The translations under genes were made by a program, and so were the position numbers. This document shows positions 26,587 through 34,756 of a stretch of 57,383 nt of DNA, piece after piece. The notes beneath the pieces are model-generated. The model was not told the origin of the DNA. It saw only the letters and a program-made list of their open reading frames with translations, and searched no databases. The DNA comes from Clostridia bacterium (GTDB lineage Bacteria > Bacillota > Clostridia > Saccharofermentanales > Saccharofermentanaceae): assembly GCA_024403735.1 (NCBI GenBank), contig JAKSRG010000018.1, forward strand, positions 1-57,383, given 5' to 3'. Every line of letters begins with the position of its first letter. Within the stretch, counting starts at the first letter, position 1.

Positions 26587-27507
26587 ATGGAGAATAGTAT
26601 GGAGAAATTAATTAGTAAATCCAAAGCTGCCATTGCGGCTTTGATTGTTGTATTGATGGTGGTATCTTTGGTGCCATCTAAGTCAATGGCGGCTGGCGGA
26701 ATAGTCACAGATTTTGTTGAGCGACTTTACACTGTGGCACTCGGCAGAAATTATGATGCAAGTGGCCGCGACTATTGGGTAGGCGAACTTAATGCACATC
26801 GTAAGAACGGCGCTGAAGTTGCGCGTGGATTTTTCTTTAGTGATGAGTTCATTAACAAAGGCCTCGGGGATGATGAGTTCGTAACTCGCCTCTACAGAAC
26901 ATTTATGAACAGAGAGCCAGATGCTGGTGGTAAGTCTTACTGGCTAAATGAGATGGGCAATGGTATGTCTCGCAAGCGTGTTTTCGATGGGTTCATAAAC
27001 TCAAATGAGTGGGCCAACATCTGCGCTTCATTCGGCATCATTAGTGGTGGTACAGGCATCGCGGACAAGTGCATCAGCGACTTCGTTGAGCGTATCTACA
27101 CGGTAGCCCTCAATCGTAATTCAGACCCTAGCGGCAAGAAGTACTGGGCTGACAAGATTACAACTGGTTCAATGACTGGCACGCAGGTAGCGTACGGCTT
27201 CTTCTTCAGCGACGAGCTCAACAACAAGAACCTCAGTAAGGACGAGTTCCTCACTAGACTTTACGGCTTGTTCTTTAACCGCGCGCCTGACAAAACTGGC
27301 TACGACTACTGGATGAGCGAGATCAACAAGGGCATGACAAAGACGGTAGTTTTCAACGGCTTCGCGAACTCTAAGGAGTGGGGCGAACTCTGTGCAATCT
27401 ACGGTATCGAGAAGGGCACTGCGAAGTACGCGCCTTCAGGATATTTCAAAGGCGAGAGCGTTGAGATGACTGATGAGATCGAGACTGACCTAGTAATCTT
27501 TGGTTGA
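26587..27507 (+). CDS. Small secreted DUF4214 protein
   Basis: The 306-residue protein consists of a signal peptide or N-terminal anchor (AAIAALIVVLMVVSLVPSKSMAAG) and two DUF4214 pairs (about residues 40-150 and 155-275) with no other domain. The repeats show the usual FVERLYTVALGRNYDASGRDYW and [19 protein letters not shown] signatures. It may be a surface or S-layer-like component or an adaptor for the other DUF4214 proteins; this is inferred only from domain sharing. Two in-frame starts (26587 and 26599) are both plausible. A terminator follows at 27581. Confidence 0.8.
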   Translation: MENSMEKLISKSKAAIAALIVVLMVVSLVPSKSMAAGGIVTDFVERLYTVALGRNYDASGRDYWVGELNAHRKNGAEVARGFFFSDEFINKGLGDDEFVTRLYRTFMNREPDAGGKSYWLNEMGNGMSRKRVFDGFINSNEWANICASFGIISGGTGIADKCISDFVERIYTVALNRNSDPSGKKYWADKITTGSMTGTQVAYGFFFSDELNNKNLSKDEFLTRLYGLFFNRAPDKTGYDYWMSEINKGMTKTVVFNGFANSKEWGELCAIYGIEKGTAKYAPSGYFKGESVEMTDEIETDLVIFG

Positions 27508-27580
27508 TAAGTCGCTAGTGACTAACTCGAGAACAAACGCGAGAGAATCAAGCTGTATTATTATTATTGCTATAGCATCA

Positions 27581-27620
27581 ACACCCCGAAGTCCTGGTTT
27601 GGATTTGCGGGGTGTCTTAA
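27581..27620 (+). terminator. Terminator after the small DUF4214 gene
   Basis: ACACCCCG / CGGGGTGT stem with a 19-nt loop, followed by CTTAA. Confidence 0.75.
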
Positions 27621-27648
27621 CGTGGACGTGAAATTCTGCTAGCTTTGG

Positions 27649-27751
27649 GTACTGGAGTGAATAAAGTGGATGCCAGTACAAATATCAGTACAAACTTTTC
27701 GCGGATACTATCAAATGTTTGTACTGGAAAGAGTAAAGCAGGCGCCAGTAC
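27649..27751. repeat. Palindrome array A2: GTACTGG hairpins, 72 bp period
   Basis: GTACTGG...CCAGTAC at 27649-27679 and again at 27721-27751 have the same 17-nt loop length and related loops (AGTGAATAAAGTGGATG; AAAGAGTAAAGCAGGCG). Between them AGTACAAAC (27687-27695) pairs with GTTTGTACT (27717-27725), which overlaps the second GTACTGG arm, so alternative pairings compete. The period is 72 bp. Confidence 0.75.
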
Positions 27752-27823
27752 TAAAATGGTCACGCGCGGACTAGTTGCAGCCTCGTGTGCTGGTATGCGA
27801 GTAAAATGTGCAAAAGTTTTCCA

Positions 27824-27860
27824 CAAAAAATCAACTCCACCTCAAATGAGATGGAGTTGG
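27824..27860 (-). terminator. Terminator of the lipoprotein gene
   Basis: Minus strand: CAACTCCAtCTC, ATTT loop, GAGgTGGAGTTG, then ATTTTTTG. Confidence 0.9.
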
Positions 27861-27891
27861 ATTTATAGGGTTATTCGTAAAACGAAGGATA

Positions 27892-29445
27892 TTACTTTGT
27901 AACATCAAGTCTGTAGAATACCATTTCCTGCCATGAGTCGTCAGGTCTGTCCTCAACGAGTGATACGTAAACTGAACCGTTAGCTTCGCAGAGGCCGCAG
28001 AGCCATGGATAATTTGTACCGAAGAGGTTCTCATCCTTAACTGTGCCGAGCCATGAACCGTCCTTAGACCACATGAGGATCTCACGCATGTTACCGTCGA
28101 GAGCGAGGAAGTAATCGTTTGTCTCAACTGTTGCTGTGATGTGACCCATACCTCCCTCGAGGAAGCCCTCTGGATCGCCGCAAAGTCTGTACTGGAAGTT
28201 ACCATTATAATCGAATACTGTGATCAAGTGATCGCCGTCGTTACCTTCGTCATCCTTGCTTGTACCGCTGATGATGATGTGGTTAGCTGACATGTTGATC
28301 TCAGATACGCTAGAAATCTTAGCTACGTCTACGAGTGCGAATGGCTCGATTGTTGCTGTGCCGTCATCGTTCAATGTAACCTTCTCGAGGCCTTCTTCAT
28401 CCATGAAGTAAGAGATACCGAATGATCCGTCTGGAGCCATTGCTACCTGATCTTTGATGTCGTCGTATACGTTTACGATTTCTTTGTTATTAAGTACGAG
28501 AAGTGGTGAACCAAATCTTGATACATAAACGTTACCGTTGTTGTCCTGACACATATGTGTGTAGTCAGCTTCGAGTTCGATAACTGTGTCGATCTTCAAT
28601 GTGTCGCCGTCGATTGTGTAGATTGTGAGCTCCTCTTCGTCGAGTGCATATAATAGGTCGCCTACAACTGCTACTCTGTTATCGAAAAGGTCCCATGGAA
28701 GATTACTTACGTCTGCTACGAGCTGAACAGCTGTTACTGAGTAGTCACCAAACTGAGCTGTGCTTGTACTTGTGATCATCTGCTCGCCGTCCCATGGATA
28801 TGGAGCATCAACGTTGCCATTGTCTGGAAGTGAGAGTGTCATTGAGCTAATGAAAGCATCTACTTCTGGCATATCGCCTGTAACTTCGATGTAAAGTGAG
28901 ATACCTGTGCTCTCAGCTCTGTGGTAGTAGTGAGTGATTGTCTCACCCCAGTACTCTGTCTCGTATACCAAGAACTCTTCGCCATCGATTGTCATTGTAT
29001 CAACTTTGCCATCCTGGATGTCGTGGAGATCAAGGCTTCTAGCGAGGTCCTTACGGAATTCGTATGTGCCACACTCATCAGCGTAAACAACAAGTGAACC
29101 GAGCTCCTCGTCAGCAGCTGCGTCATAATTTGTGAATTCGTGCTTGCCCCATGATTCTGAGTCGCTGAAATTTTCCTCGTCGTATGTGTAAGAATCTGGA
29201 ATTACTGCTGACCAGTATGTTGTGTCAATTGGAGTTCCCTTAGGAGCTGCTTCTGTAGCCCCTGTTGTCTCCTCTACGTCAGCGTCTGCATCCTTGTCGT
29301 CCTTGGACTTCTTCTCAGTCTCTTCAACTTCTTCGACCTTCTTGTCGTCCTTGTCATCGTCTTTCTTGTCTTCCTTCTTGTCGCTACAAGCAACGCTCAA
29401 AAGCATTGTTGAAGCAAGAAGAAGTGCCAACCACTTTTTCTTCAT
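27892..29445 (-). CDS. Lipoprotein with acidic linker and propeller-like C-terminus
   Basis: The 517-residue protein starts with a lipoprotein signal (LLLASTMLLSVAC, Cys at residue 20), followed by a highly charged Lys/Asp/Glu linker (about 21-65). The folded part begins with an alpha/beta region (about 75-210), then repeated strand patterns such as MCQDNNGNVYVSRFG, HLITVFDYNGNFQY and LWSKDGSWLGTV-like blades that suggest an NHL/WD-type beta-propeller. It is probably an exported surface lipoprotein of unknown ligand. No enzyme motif was recognised. GGGGGAAAG precedes the start and a terminator follows the stop. Confidence 0.75.
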   Translation of the reverse strand: MKKKWLALLLASTMLLSVACSDKKEDKKDDDKDDKKVEEVEETEKKSKDDKDADADVEETTGATEAAPKGTPIDTTYWSAVIPDSYTYDEENFSDSESWGKHEFTNYDAAADEELGSLVVYADECGTYEFRKDLARSLDLHDIQDGKVDTMTIDGEEFLVYETEYWGETITHYYHRAESTGISLYIEVTGDMPEVDAFISSMTLSLPDNGNVDAPYPWDGEQMITSTSTAQFGDYSVTAVQLVADVSNLPWDLFDNRVAVVGDLLYALDEEELTIYTIDGDTLKIDTVIELEADYTHMCQDNNGNVYVSRFGSPLLVLNNKEIVNVYDDIKDQVAMAPDGSFGISYFMDEEGLEKVTLNDDGTATIEPFALVDVAKISSVSEINMSANHIIISGTSKDDEGNDGDHLITVFDYNGNFQYRLCGDPEGFLEGGMGHITATVETNDYFLALDGNMREILMWSKDGSWLGTVKDENLFGTNYPWLCGLCEANGSVYVSLVEDRPDDSWQEMVFYRLDVTK

Positions 29446-29553
29446 AAAACTTTCCCCCTGAAATCTATATGTCTTATCCCTTATTCCCTTTGTAAGACGT
29501 TTTTATGATAATTCAAAGCACTTTGCATTAAATCAGCAAATTTGTTGAATTCT

Positions 29554-29561
29554 TCGAAAAC
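29554..29561 (-). promoter_or_regulatory. GTTTTCGA octamer upstream of the lipoprotein gene
   Basis: TCGAAAAC on the plus strand, so the motif points toward the lipoprotein start 109 bp away. It overlaps a small hairpin (AACGC...GCGTT). Confidence 0.35.
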
Positions 29562-29667
29562 GCTGCGCCGCAGGCGTTTCACGACTTTTATACGTATATA
29601 TATAATAAGAACGCGCGCCTGTATTCTGTGCTGAAAGATTTTTGTTGTCTGGGTGGATTTGGGGCTC

Positions 29668-29689
29668 GCAGGGTGTTTTCGAGCGGGTC
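29668..29689 (+). promoter_or_regulatory. GTGTTTTCGAnnnGGTC motif in the spacer before 29924
   Basis: GCAGGGTGTTTTCGA, then GCG and GGTC: the same 15-mer as at 22925 and 30574. An inverted octamer copy follows at 29793-29800. The surrounding 400-bp spacer has no credible gene. Confidence 0.45.
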
Positions 29690-29803
29690 AAAAGCGGAAA
29701 ATTGCACCTCTGACCAACTATTCGATGGAGGGGGGACTTGCGCGAGAAATGGCTCAGTGCGAGTTAGGGTATTTTTGCAATGTGAGGATTTCTCGAAAAC
29801 ACT

Positions 29804-29869
29804 GTTGACAAATTCTAGTTCGCGGTATAACATATGAACAGTAATTCATATGAGCAATTGTTCATATGA
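29804..29869 (+). promoter_or_regulatory. Promoter with palindromic operator before the methyltransferase gene
   Basis: A -35 TTGACA at about 29804 is followed at near-standard spacing by TATAAC/TAACAT. Immediately downstream, 29846-29869 forms a 24-bp near-perfect palindrome (TCATATGA, central CAATTG, TCATATGA), and an extra half-site CATATGAAC lies at 29831-29839. This is a typical repressor operator placed to block elongation or initiation. No repressor gene is adjacent. Confidence 0.65.
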
Positions 29870-29923
29870 AGTTGCTTAAAAGAATTGGAGAGGCCCGCGG
29901 GGCTGATACTGGAGGTCAAAGTT

Positions 29924-30526
29924 ATGTTTTGGGACACATTTGCAGGAGTTTATGATTTATTCGAGAATGCTTACAACGGCAAGGTTAATCGCGAGTTCAC
30001 AACACGCGTTGCATCTTACATTAACTCAGGCGACCAGGTGCTCGAGTGCGCATGTGGAACAGGCATGATCAGTAGCAAAGTTGCTCCTAAGTGCGAGCGC
30101 TTGATCGCTACAGACTTCTCACAGAATATGCTCAAGAAGGCATCTAAAAAGTGCCGCAAGTATTCAAATGCCAGCTTCGAGTTCGGTAACATCATGGAGC
30201 TCAACTTTGAAGACGAGAGTTTCGACAAAGTAATCGCTGGTAACGTAATCCACCTCCTTGACGAGCCATACAAGGCTATCGGTGAACTCCTTAGAGTTTG
30301 TAAGGTTGGCGGCAAGGTAATCATCCCAACATATGTTACGGGTGAGGGCAAAGCTAAGGGCAGTAAGCTCATCAAGCTTTTCAAGAAAATCGGAGGCAAC
30401 TTCAAGGTTGAATTCAATTCTGAGAGCTACAAAGAATTCTTCAAGAAGGGCGGCATCGAAGTAAGCGAGTTCAACATGGTAGAGGGCCGAATGGGCTGCT
30501 GCATCGCGGTTATTGAGAAGAAGTGA
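29924..30526 (+). CDS. Class I SAM-dependent methyltransferase
   Basis: The 200-residue protein has a Methyltransf_11-type Rossmann fold: motif I VLECACGTGMISSKVA (about residues 35-50, E/DxGxG equivalent), acidic loop ATDFSQNMLKKAS, and the motif DKVIAGNVIHLLDEP. The substrate cannot be told; UbiE/COQ5-like small-molecule or lipid methylation is possible, and the next gene but one encodes an ICMT/PEMT-like methyltransferase. GGAGG at 29911 fixes the ATG at 29924; the TTG at 29885 upstream is unlikely. It is controlled by the palindromic operator just upstream. Confidence 0.8.
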   Translation: MFWDTFAGVYDLFENAYNGKVNREFTTRVASYINSGDQVLECACGTGMISSKVAPKCERLIATDFSQNMLKKASKKCRKYSNASFEFGNIMELNFEDESFDKVIAGNVIHLLDEPYKAIGELLRVCKVGGKVIIPTYVTGEGKAKGSKLIKLFKKIGGNFKVEFNSESYKEFFKKGGIEVSEFNMVEGRMGCCIAVIEKK

Positions 30527-30573
30527 TTTTGCGGGCGGACAAGGGCTGGTTCGCGTTCGAGATTAATAAGATA

Positions 30574-30595
30574 GCAGGGTGTTTTCGAACTGGTC
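30574..30595 (+). promoter_or_regulatory. GTGTTTTCGAnnnGGTC motif upstream of 30638
   Basis: GCAGGGTGTTTTCGA, ACT, GGTC in the 111-bp spacer, same orientation as the downstream gene and about 43 bp from its start. Confidence 0.45.
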
Positions 30596-30637
30596 AAGGT
30601 GAATGATGCCCGCCCTGCATAGAGATTAGGAGAAGTT

Positions 30638-31129
30638 ATGGCAGACAAGAAACATTTACCAATATTTGGAGTAGGTCCAATTTTGTGCTTTCCGATGGGC
30701 ATCTTGGTGGCAGTAGGCATTTTTGGGTCGGTCAAAGGTGTGATCCCAGGCCAAGTTGAGAACAGGGTTGCTCAGATCGTGATGTTAATCTTGGGAATTC
30801 TGCTAATTGTGATGGGCTTTGTGTGTTACTTCGGAGCTGATTATAAAGGCGGCCTCATTAAGAGCATTAAGAGTAACCACTTAAAGACGAACGGTTCATA
30901 TTCATTCGTTCGTAATCCATGTTATGCGCTATTTTTGTTGGGCTACGTGGGTGTAATCTTGATCGCGCACAATCTCCTTTTGTTGATACTGCCATTACTG
31001 CATTGGGGCTTGTTGACGATTGTGCTGATTAATACGGAAGAGAAGTGGCTCCTAGAATTGTATGGTCAGGAGTACGCGGACTACTGTAAGAGGGTTAATC
31101 GTTGCTGGCCTTGGTTCCCTAAGAAGTGA
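30638..31129 (+). CDS. Isoprenylcysteine carboxyl methyltransferase-like membrane protein
   Basis: The 163-residue integral membrane protein has four hydrophobic segments and the ICMT/PEMT family signature: LKTNGSYSFVRNPCYALFLL (about residues 87-106) and the C-terminal EEKWLLELYGQEYADYCKRV. Bacterial members of this family are mostly uncharacterised SAM-dependent lipid or small-molecule methyltransferases. AGGAGAAG precedes the start. It shares the methyltransferase theme with the preceding gene but lies 111 bp apart, with its own GTTTTCGA motif. Confidence 0.82.
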   Translation: MADKKHLPIFGVGPILCFPMGILVAVGIFGSVKGVIPGQVENRVAQIVMLILGILLIVMGFVCYFGADYKGGLIKSIKSNHLKTNGSYSFVRNPCYALFLLGYVGVILIAHNLLLLILPLLHWGLLTIVLINTEEKWLLELYGQEYADYCKRVNRCWPWFPKK

Positions 31130-31425
31130 GATTCAGAGCAAGTGTACGAGTCGGCGCGGTTAGTTAGACAATTATTCTGAATCTTGAGGGTTAAAGGAGC
31201 TGAATGGTCAATATTCAGAATAATGGTACGAGTCGGCGCTTTTAGTTAGACGTTTATACTGAATTTTGAGGTTTGAAGGCGCAAAATGGGTGATATTCAG
31301 AATAAGTGTACGAGTCGACGCGGTTAGTTAGACAATAATACTGAATTTTGAGGTGCGCAGGCCCAAAACAGGGTGATATTCAGAATAAGTGTACGAGTCG
31401 ACGCGGTTAGTGCTACGTTTAGTTA
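31130..31425. repeat. Palindrome array A3a: ATTCAGAATAA hairpins, 81-83 bp period
   Basis: Four units start ATTCAG at 31132, 31213, 31295 and 31378. The first three pair ATTCAGAATAA-type left arms with TTATTCTGAAT-type right arms across a conserved GTACGAGTCG(A/G)CGCGGTTAGTTAGAC core. The fourth lacks the right arm. Linkers between units are partly conserved. Confidence 0.85.
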
Positions 31426-31454
31426 GACATTTTGGGGTACGCAAGTCCAATATC

Positions 31455-31669
31455 AAGACTAACAGCAAGAGTCAGAGCCGTTAGTCTTGCATTTACTCTT
31501 GCTGAAGGGGGTTTTGAGCACAAAATCAATGGATATCAAGACTAACAGCAAGAGTCAGAGACGTTAGTCTTGCATCTACTCTTGCTGGAGGTAGTTTTGA
31601 GCACAAAATCAATGGATATCACGACTAACAGCAAGAGTCAGAGGCGTTAGTCTTGCATTTACTCTTGCT
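31455..31669. repeat. Palindrome array A3b: three units of interleaved inverted repeats, 83 bp period
   Basis: Each unit holds AAGACTAAC, AGCAAGAGT, GTTAGTCTT, ACTCTTGCT in this order (unit 1 at 31455, 31464, 31480, 31495; unit 2 at 31538, 31547, 31563, 31578; unit 3 at 31621, 31630, 31646, 31661 with one mismatch). The first pairs with the third and the second with the fourth, so the 9-bp stems interleave as in an H-type pseudoknot. The period is exactly 83 bp. Confidence 0.85.
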
Positions 31670-31900
31670 GAACAGTTCAACGCCTCTCGCCAACCCCTCA
31701 CCAACACCTCACCAACACCACGCCACCTCCTCGCCAACATTTCACACCAACATTTCACACCAACATCCGCGCAGCGCGAGCGCACAACCATCGTACCAAC
31801 CAACGCCCCCTTGCCAGCAATTCCATCAGTAACCGCGCAGCAAATATTATTACCACTTTGACATGAAAGATAGAACTTTAATATCTCATATTGCGGGATT
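31670..31900. other. Cytosine/adenine-rich spacer without a gene
   Basis: This 230-bp stretch contains repeated CACCAACACC / CCAACATTTCACA words and no open frame with a usable start. A promoter for the esterase gene probably lies at its right end, around 31860-31915. No terminator is obvious. Confidence 0.4.
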
Positions 31901-31941
31901 TGTGATAGCATAATTGAAAGACCCTTAGGAAGAGGATTTAT

Positions 31942-33030
31942 ATGAGATATTTTACTGAGAGAATTTGGGCCAGCGGGGAGTATTACTACGAGGGCGCCTA
32001 TGGTTTTATTCCAAAAATAACAGCATATTTACATGATGATAATCAGGTTAGACCATGCATGTTGGTTGTGCCTGGCGGCGGCTATTGTATGGTCGTTGAC
32101 GTTGAAGCGGATCCTGTTGCGAGGGAGTTTTATGAGCGCGGGATGAATGCGTTTGTTTTGACTTACACAACGGATATTACTTTCTCGGCGCCACTCAAAA
32201 AGCAGCCACTCAAGGACCTTTCCAGAGCAATCAGATATGTTCGTAAGAATGCGGAGCGTTTCTGCATTGATGCGGGTAAGCTTTCGATTTGTGGATTTAG
32301 CGCAGGCGGCCATCTTTGCGGCAGCATCGCTACTCACTACGAGGATGTTGAGGATGTGGCTGATTATGCGGGATTTAGTAACAGACCTGATGCTGTGGTG
32401 TTGAGTTATCCGGTTATCACGGCTGGCAGATATACTCACACATATTCGATGAGTGCGCTTAGCTACGAGGAGGCGGAGTATTTCTCCATCGAGAAGCACG
32501 TTAAGCCTGACACTCCACCTTGCTTTATTTGGCAGACTGTTGAGGACGATTTGGTCCCTGTTGAGAATTCAATGATGATGGCTGAGAGCTGTCGCGCGCA
32601 GGGCGTTCCTTACGCATATTACGCTTTCCCACACGGTCGTCACGGTTTGTCCGTTTGTAACGATCAGTGCAGACGAGGCGATTTCGGCGAGAAGTACACA
32701 TTCGAGCAGCTCGACAAGGTAATCGAGGCGCTCAAGGCTGGTAAGCTCGTGAATGTTCCTGAGCAGCGAATTAATGAACTCAAGGAGCAGTTCCACATTG
32801 GCGAGGAGCAGTCTAAGGACAATCAGACTAGCTCGAAAACAACCGCAGACGATGAAGCTCCTGCGCAGCCTACTCAAGACGCGGCTGCTGGGGAAGCGTC
32901 AGAAGAAGCTACAGAAGCAGCGTCAGAAGCAGCAGATGGCAACGGTGAAGATCCATTCTTCCTCCATCCAGATGTTGCAATGTGGCCTAGTCTTTGCGAG
33001 ATTTGGTTGCGTGAGATGAATTTGCTATAA
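31942..33030 (+). CDS. Alpha/beta hydrolase (acetyl-xylan esterase-like)
   Basis: The 362-residue hydrolase shows the BD-FAE/esterase-lipase pattern: oxyanion motif VVPGGGYCMV (about residue 45), nucleophile elbow CGFSAGGHLCGS (Ser about 117), acid in VEDDLVPVENS, and His in GRHGLSVC (about 233). It lacks a signal peptide. It sits 113 bp before a GH39 xylosidase, which suggests intracellular deacetylation of imported xylo-oligosaccharides. Between the catalytic His and the C-terminal 25 residues there is a low-complexity, Glu/Ala/Thr-rich insertion (about 290-335) not usual for the family. Confidence 0.82.
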   Translation: MRYFTERIWASGEYYYEGAYGFIPKITAYLHDDNQVRPCMLVVPGGGYCMVVDVEADPVAREFYERGMNAFVLTYTTDITFSAPLKKQPLKDLSRAIRYVRKNAERFCIDAGKLSICGFSAGGHLCGSIATHYEDVEDVADYAGFSNRPDAVVLSYPVITAGRYTHTYSMSALSYEEAEYFSIEKHVKPDTPPCFIWQTVEDDLVPVENSMMMAESCRAQGVPYAYYAFPHGRHGLSVCNDQCRRGDFGEKYTFEQLDKVIEALKAGKLVNVPEQRINELKEQFHIGEEQSKDNQTSSKTTADDEAPAQPTQDAAAGEASEEATEAASEAADGNGEDPFFLHPDVAMWPSLCEIWLREMNLL

Positions 33031-33143
33031 ATACAAAAATATTGCACTCGCGTGAGTAGTGATCTCGCGTGGTACCCCCTGGTTAACACTGTTACAAAGG
33101 GCTATGGTGCAGGGAAGAAATACAAAATGAGGAGAAAACAAAA

Positions 33144-34670
33144 ATGAAGACAAAAAGTATCAGAATTAGTACTGGTTCAGTTGTAGATTTCAAAAACCAA
33201 GTGGACTTTTGTGTTGGTACAGGACGTATGGGCTTGGCGCTTCAGAAGGAGTATCAGGAGCAACTGAAGTACGTTCAGAATGCGATTGGATTCAAGCATA
33301 TCAGAGGTCATGGTTTGTTCACTGATGATATGGCTATTTACCATAACTATGAAGATGAGAATGGTAATCTTATCGATGAATATAACTTTACTTATTTGGA
33401 TCTCGTTATCGATAGCTATGTAGAGATGGGCATTCCACCATTTCTCGAGTTGGGTTTTATGCCTAAGCATATGGCGAGCGGAGATCAGACAATTTTCTAT
33501 TGGAAGGGTAATGTAACTCCACCAAAGGAATATATTAGATGGAATAAGATGATTCAGGCTACACTCAAGCACTTCGTGGAGCGCTATGGAGAGGAAGAGG
33601 TTCTCACATGGCCTATCGAGGTGTGGAATGAGCCTAATCTTCCTGGTTTCTGGAAGGACGCTGATATGGAGGAGTATTTTAAGCTCTTCAAGGAGACTTT
33701 CTATGCAATTAAGGAAGTTAATCCTAAGTTCAGAGTCGGAGGTCCTGCTATCTGTGGTGTAGATGATGTGCGCTGGATGCAGTGCTTTATGGAGTTCTGT
33801 AGTAAGGAGAAGATCCCGCTAGATTTTGTTACTAGACACCACTACACAACTGAGTTCCCTGATCATACAGGACATTATGGCTATCAGGAACTTAGCGATC
33901 CTGATGACGGATTTGCGGTACTACAGAAGAGCCGCGATATCATTGATAGTTTCCCTGAGTATAAGGGCCTTGAGATGCATATCACTGAGTTCAATACTTC
34001 CTATATTCCTAATAACCCACTCCATGATACTAATCAGAATGCAGCCTATATTGCGTACCTTCTTTCTAAGATGGGTGATATGAATGAGTCATATTCATAC
34101 TGGACTTTCGGCGATATTTTCGAGGAGTTCGGAGTGCCATATACTCCATTCCATGGCGGTTTCGGAATGGTGGCTAATGGCTCAATTCCTAAGCCAACAT
34201 TCTGGTCATTCAAGTTCTTTAAGGATTTGAAGCGTGGCGGAGATGAGGTGTGTGTTGCTCGCGACAGAAATATTGTTGTAGTTAAGACTTCTGACGATAA
34301 GTATAAGGGTGTTATCTGGAACGACAGCCGTGTAAGAAATGGCGAGGCGCTCAAGATTGATGTTGAGCTTCCTGGTCAGGGCGGTGAGTACACTATCGTT
34401 ACTAAGCTCGTGGATGAGGATACTTGTAATCCGCTTAAGCTTTGGGCTGATATGGGTGAGCCACATTCACTAAGTAGTGAGCAGAAAGAGCTCCTTATCG
34501 AGAGTGCGAAGCCACTTGTTTGCTCTAAGGTTGTTGAGGGTGACGGTGCTAAGGGAACTGTTTCTATGAGTTTTGAGGTGCAGGAACATGGTGTGATGTA
34601 CTTCGAGGTTCAGAAGCGTGTTTTCGAGGGCGACAGAGGATACGATTATAAGAGAACAATGCAGAAATAA
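33144..34670 (+). CDS. xynB: Glycoside hydrolase family 39 beta-xylosidase
   Basis: The 508-residue enzyme matches GH39: a (beta/alpha)8 barrel with the acid/base Glu in EVWNEPNLPGFW (about residue 160) and the nucleophile Glu in MHITEFNTSY (about 281), plus a C-terminal beta-sandwich. No signal peptide is present, so it likely works in the cytoplasm on xylo-oligosaccharides. Paired with the upstream esterase, it forms a small hemicellulose-use module. GAGGAG precedes the start. Beta-xylosidase is the common activity of the family; related activities such as alpha-L-iduronidase are less likely in a bacterium of this type. Confidence 0.9.
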   Translation: MKTKSIRISTGSVVDFKNQVDFCVGTGRMGLALQKEYQEQLKYVQNAIGFKHIRGHGLFTDDMAIYHNYEDENGNLIDEYNFTYLDLVIDSYVEMGIPPFLELGFMPKHMASGDQTIFYWKGNVTPPKEYIRWNKMIQATLKHFVERYGEEEVLTWPIEVWNEPNLPGFWKDADMEEYFKLFKETFYAIKEVNPKFRVGGPAICGVDDVRWMQCFMEFCSKEKIPLDFVTRHHYTTEFPDHTGHYGYQELSDPDDGFAVLQKSRDIIDSFPEYKGLEMHITEFNTSYIPNNPLHDTNQNAAYIAYLLSKMGDMNESYSYWTFGDIFEEFGVPYTPFHGGFGMVANGSIPKPTFWSFKFFKDLKRGGDEVCVARDRNIVVVKTSDDKYKGVIWNDSRVRNGEALKIDVELPGQGGEYTIVTKLVDEDTCNPLKLWADMGEPHSLSSEQKELLIESAKPLVCSKVVEGDGAKGTVSMSFEVQEHGVMYFEVQKRVFEGDRGYDYKRTMQK

Positions 34671-34756
34671 GCGTTTTCTATTTATTTTTGGCGTTTTTAT
34701 GTTATATTGACGTGGTAAACTAGATTAAATGAATTATTTTCGGAGGATTTTAGATT

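Noticed and set aside
15408..27507. Sortase-anchored surface proteins
   Set aside because: None of the DUF4214 proteins has an LPxTG-type motif followed by a C-terminal membrane segment.
29588..29833. Short open frames on both strands in the 29.6-29.8 kb spacer
   Set aside because: Composition and lack of ribosome-binding sites argue against coding; the spacer is better explained by promoter and motif DNA.
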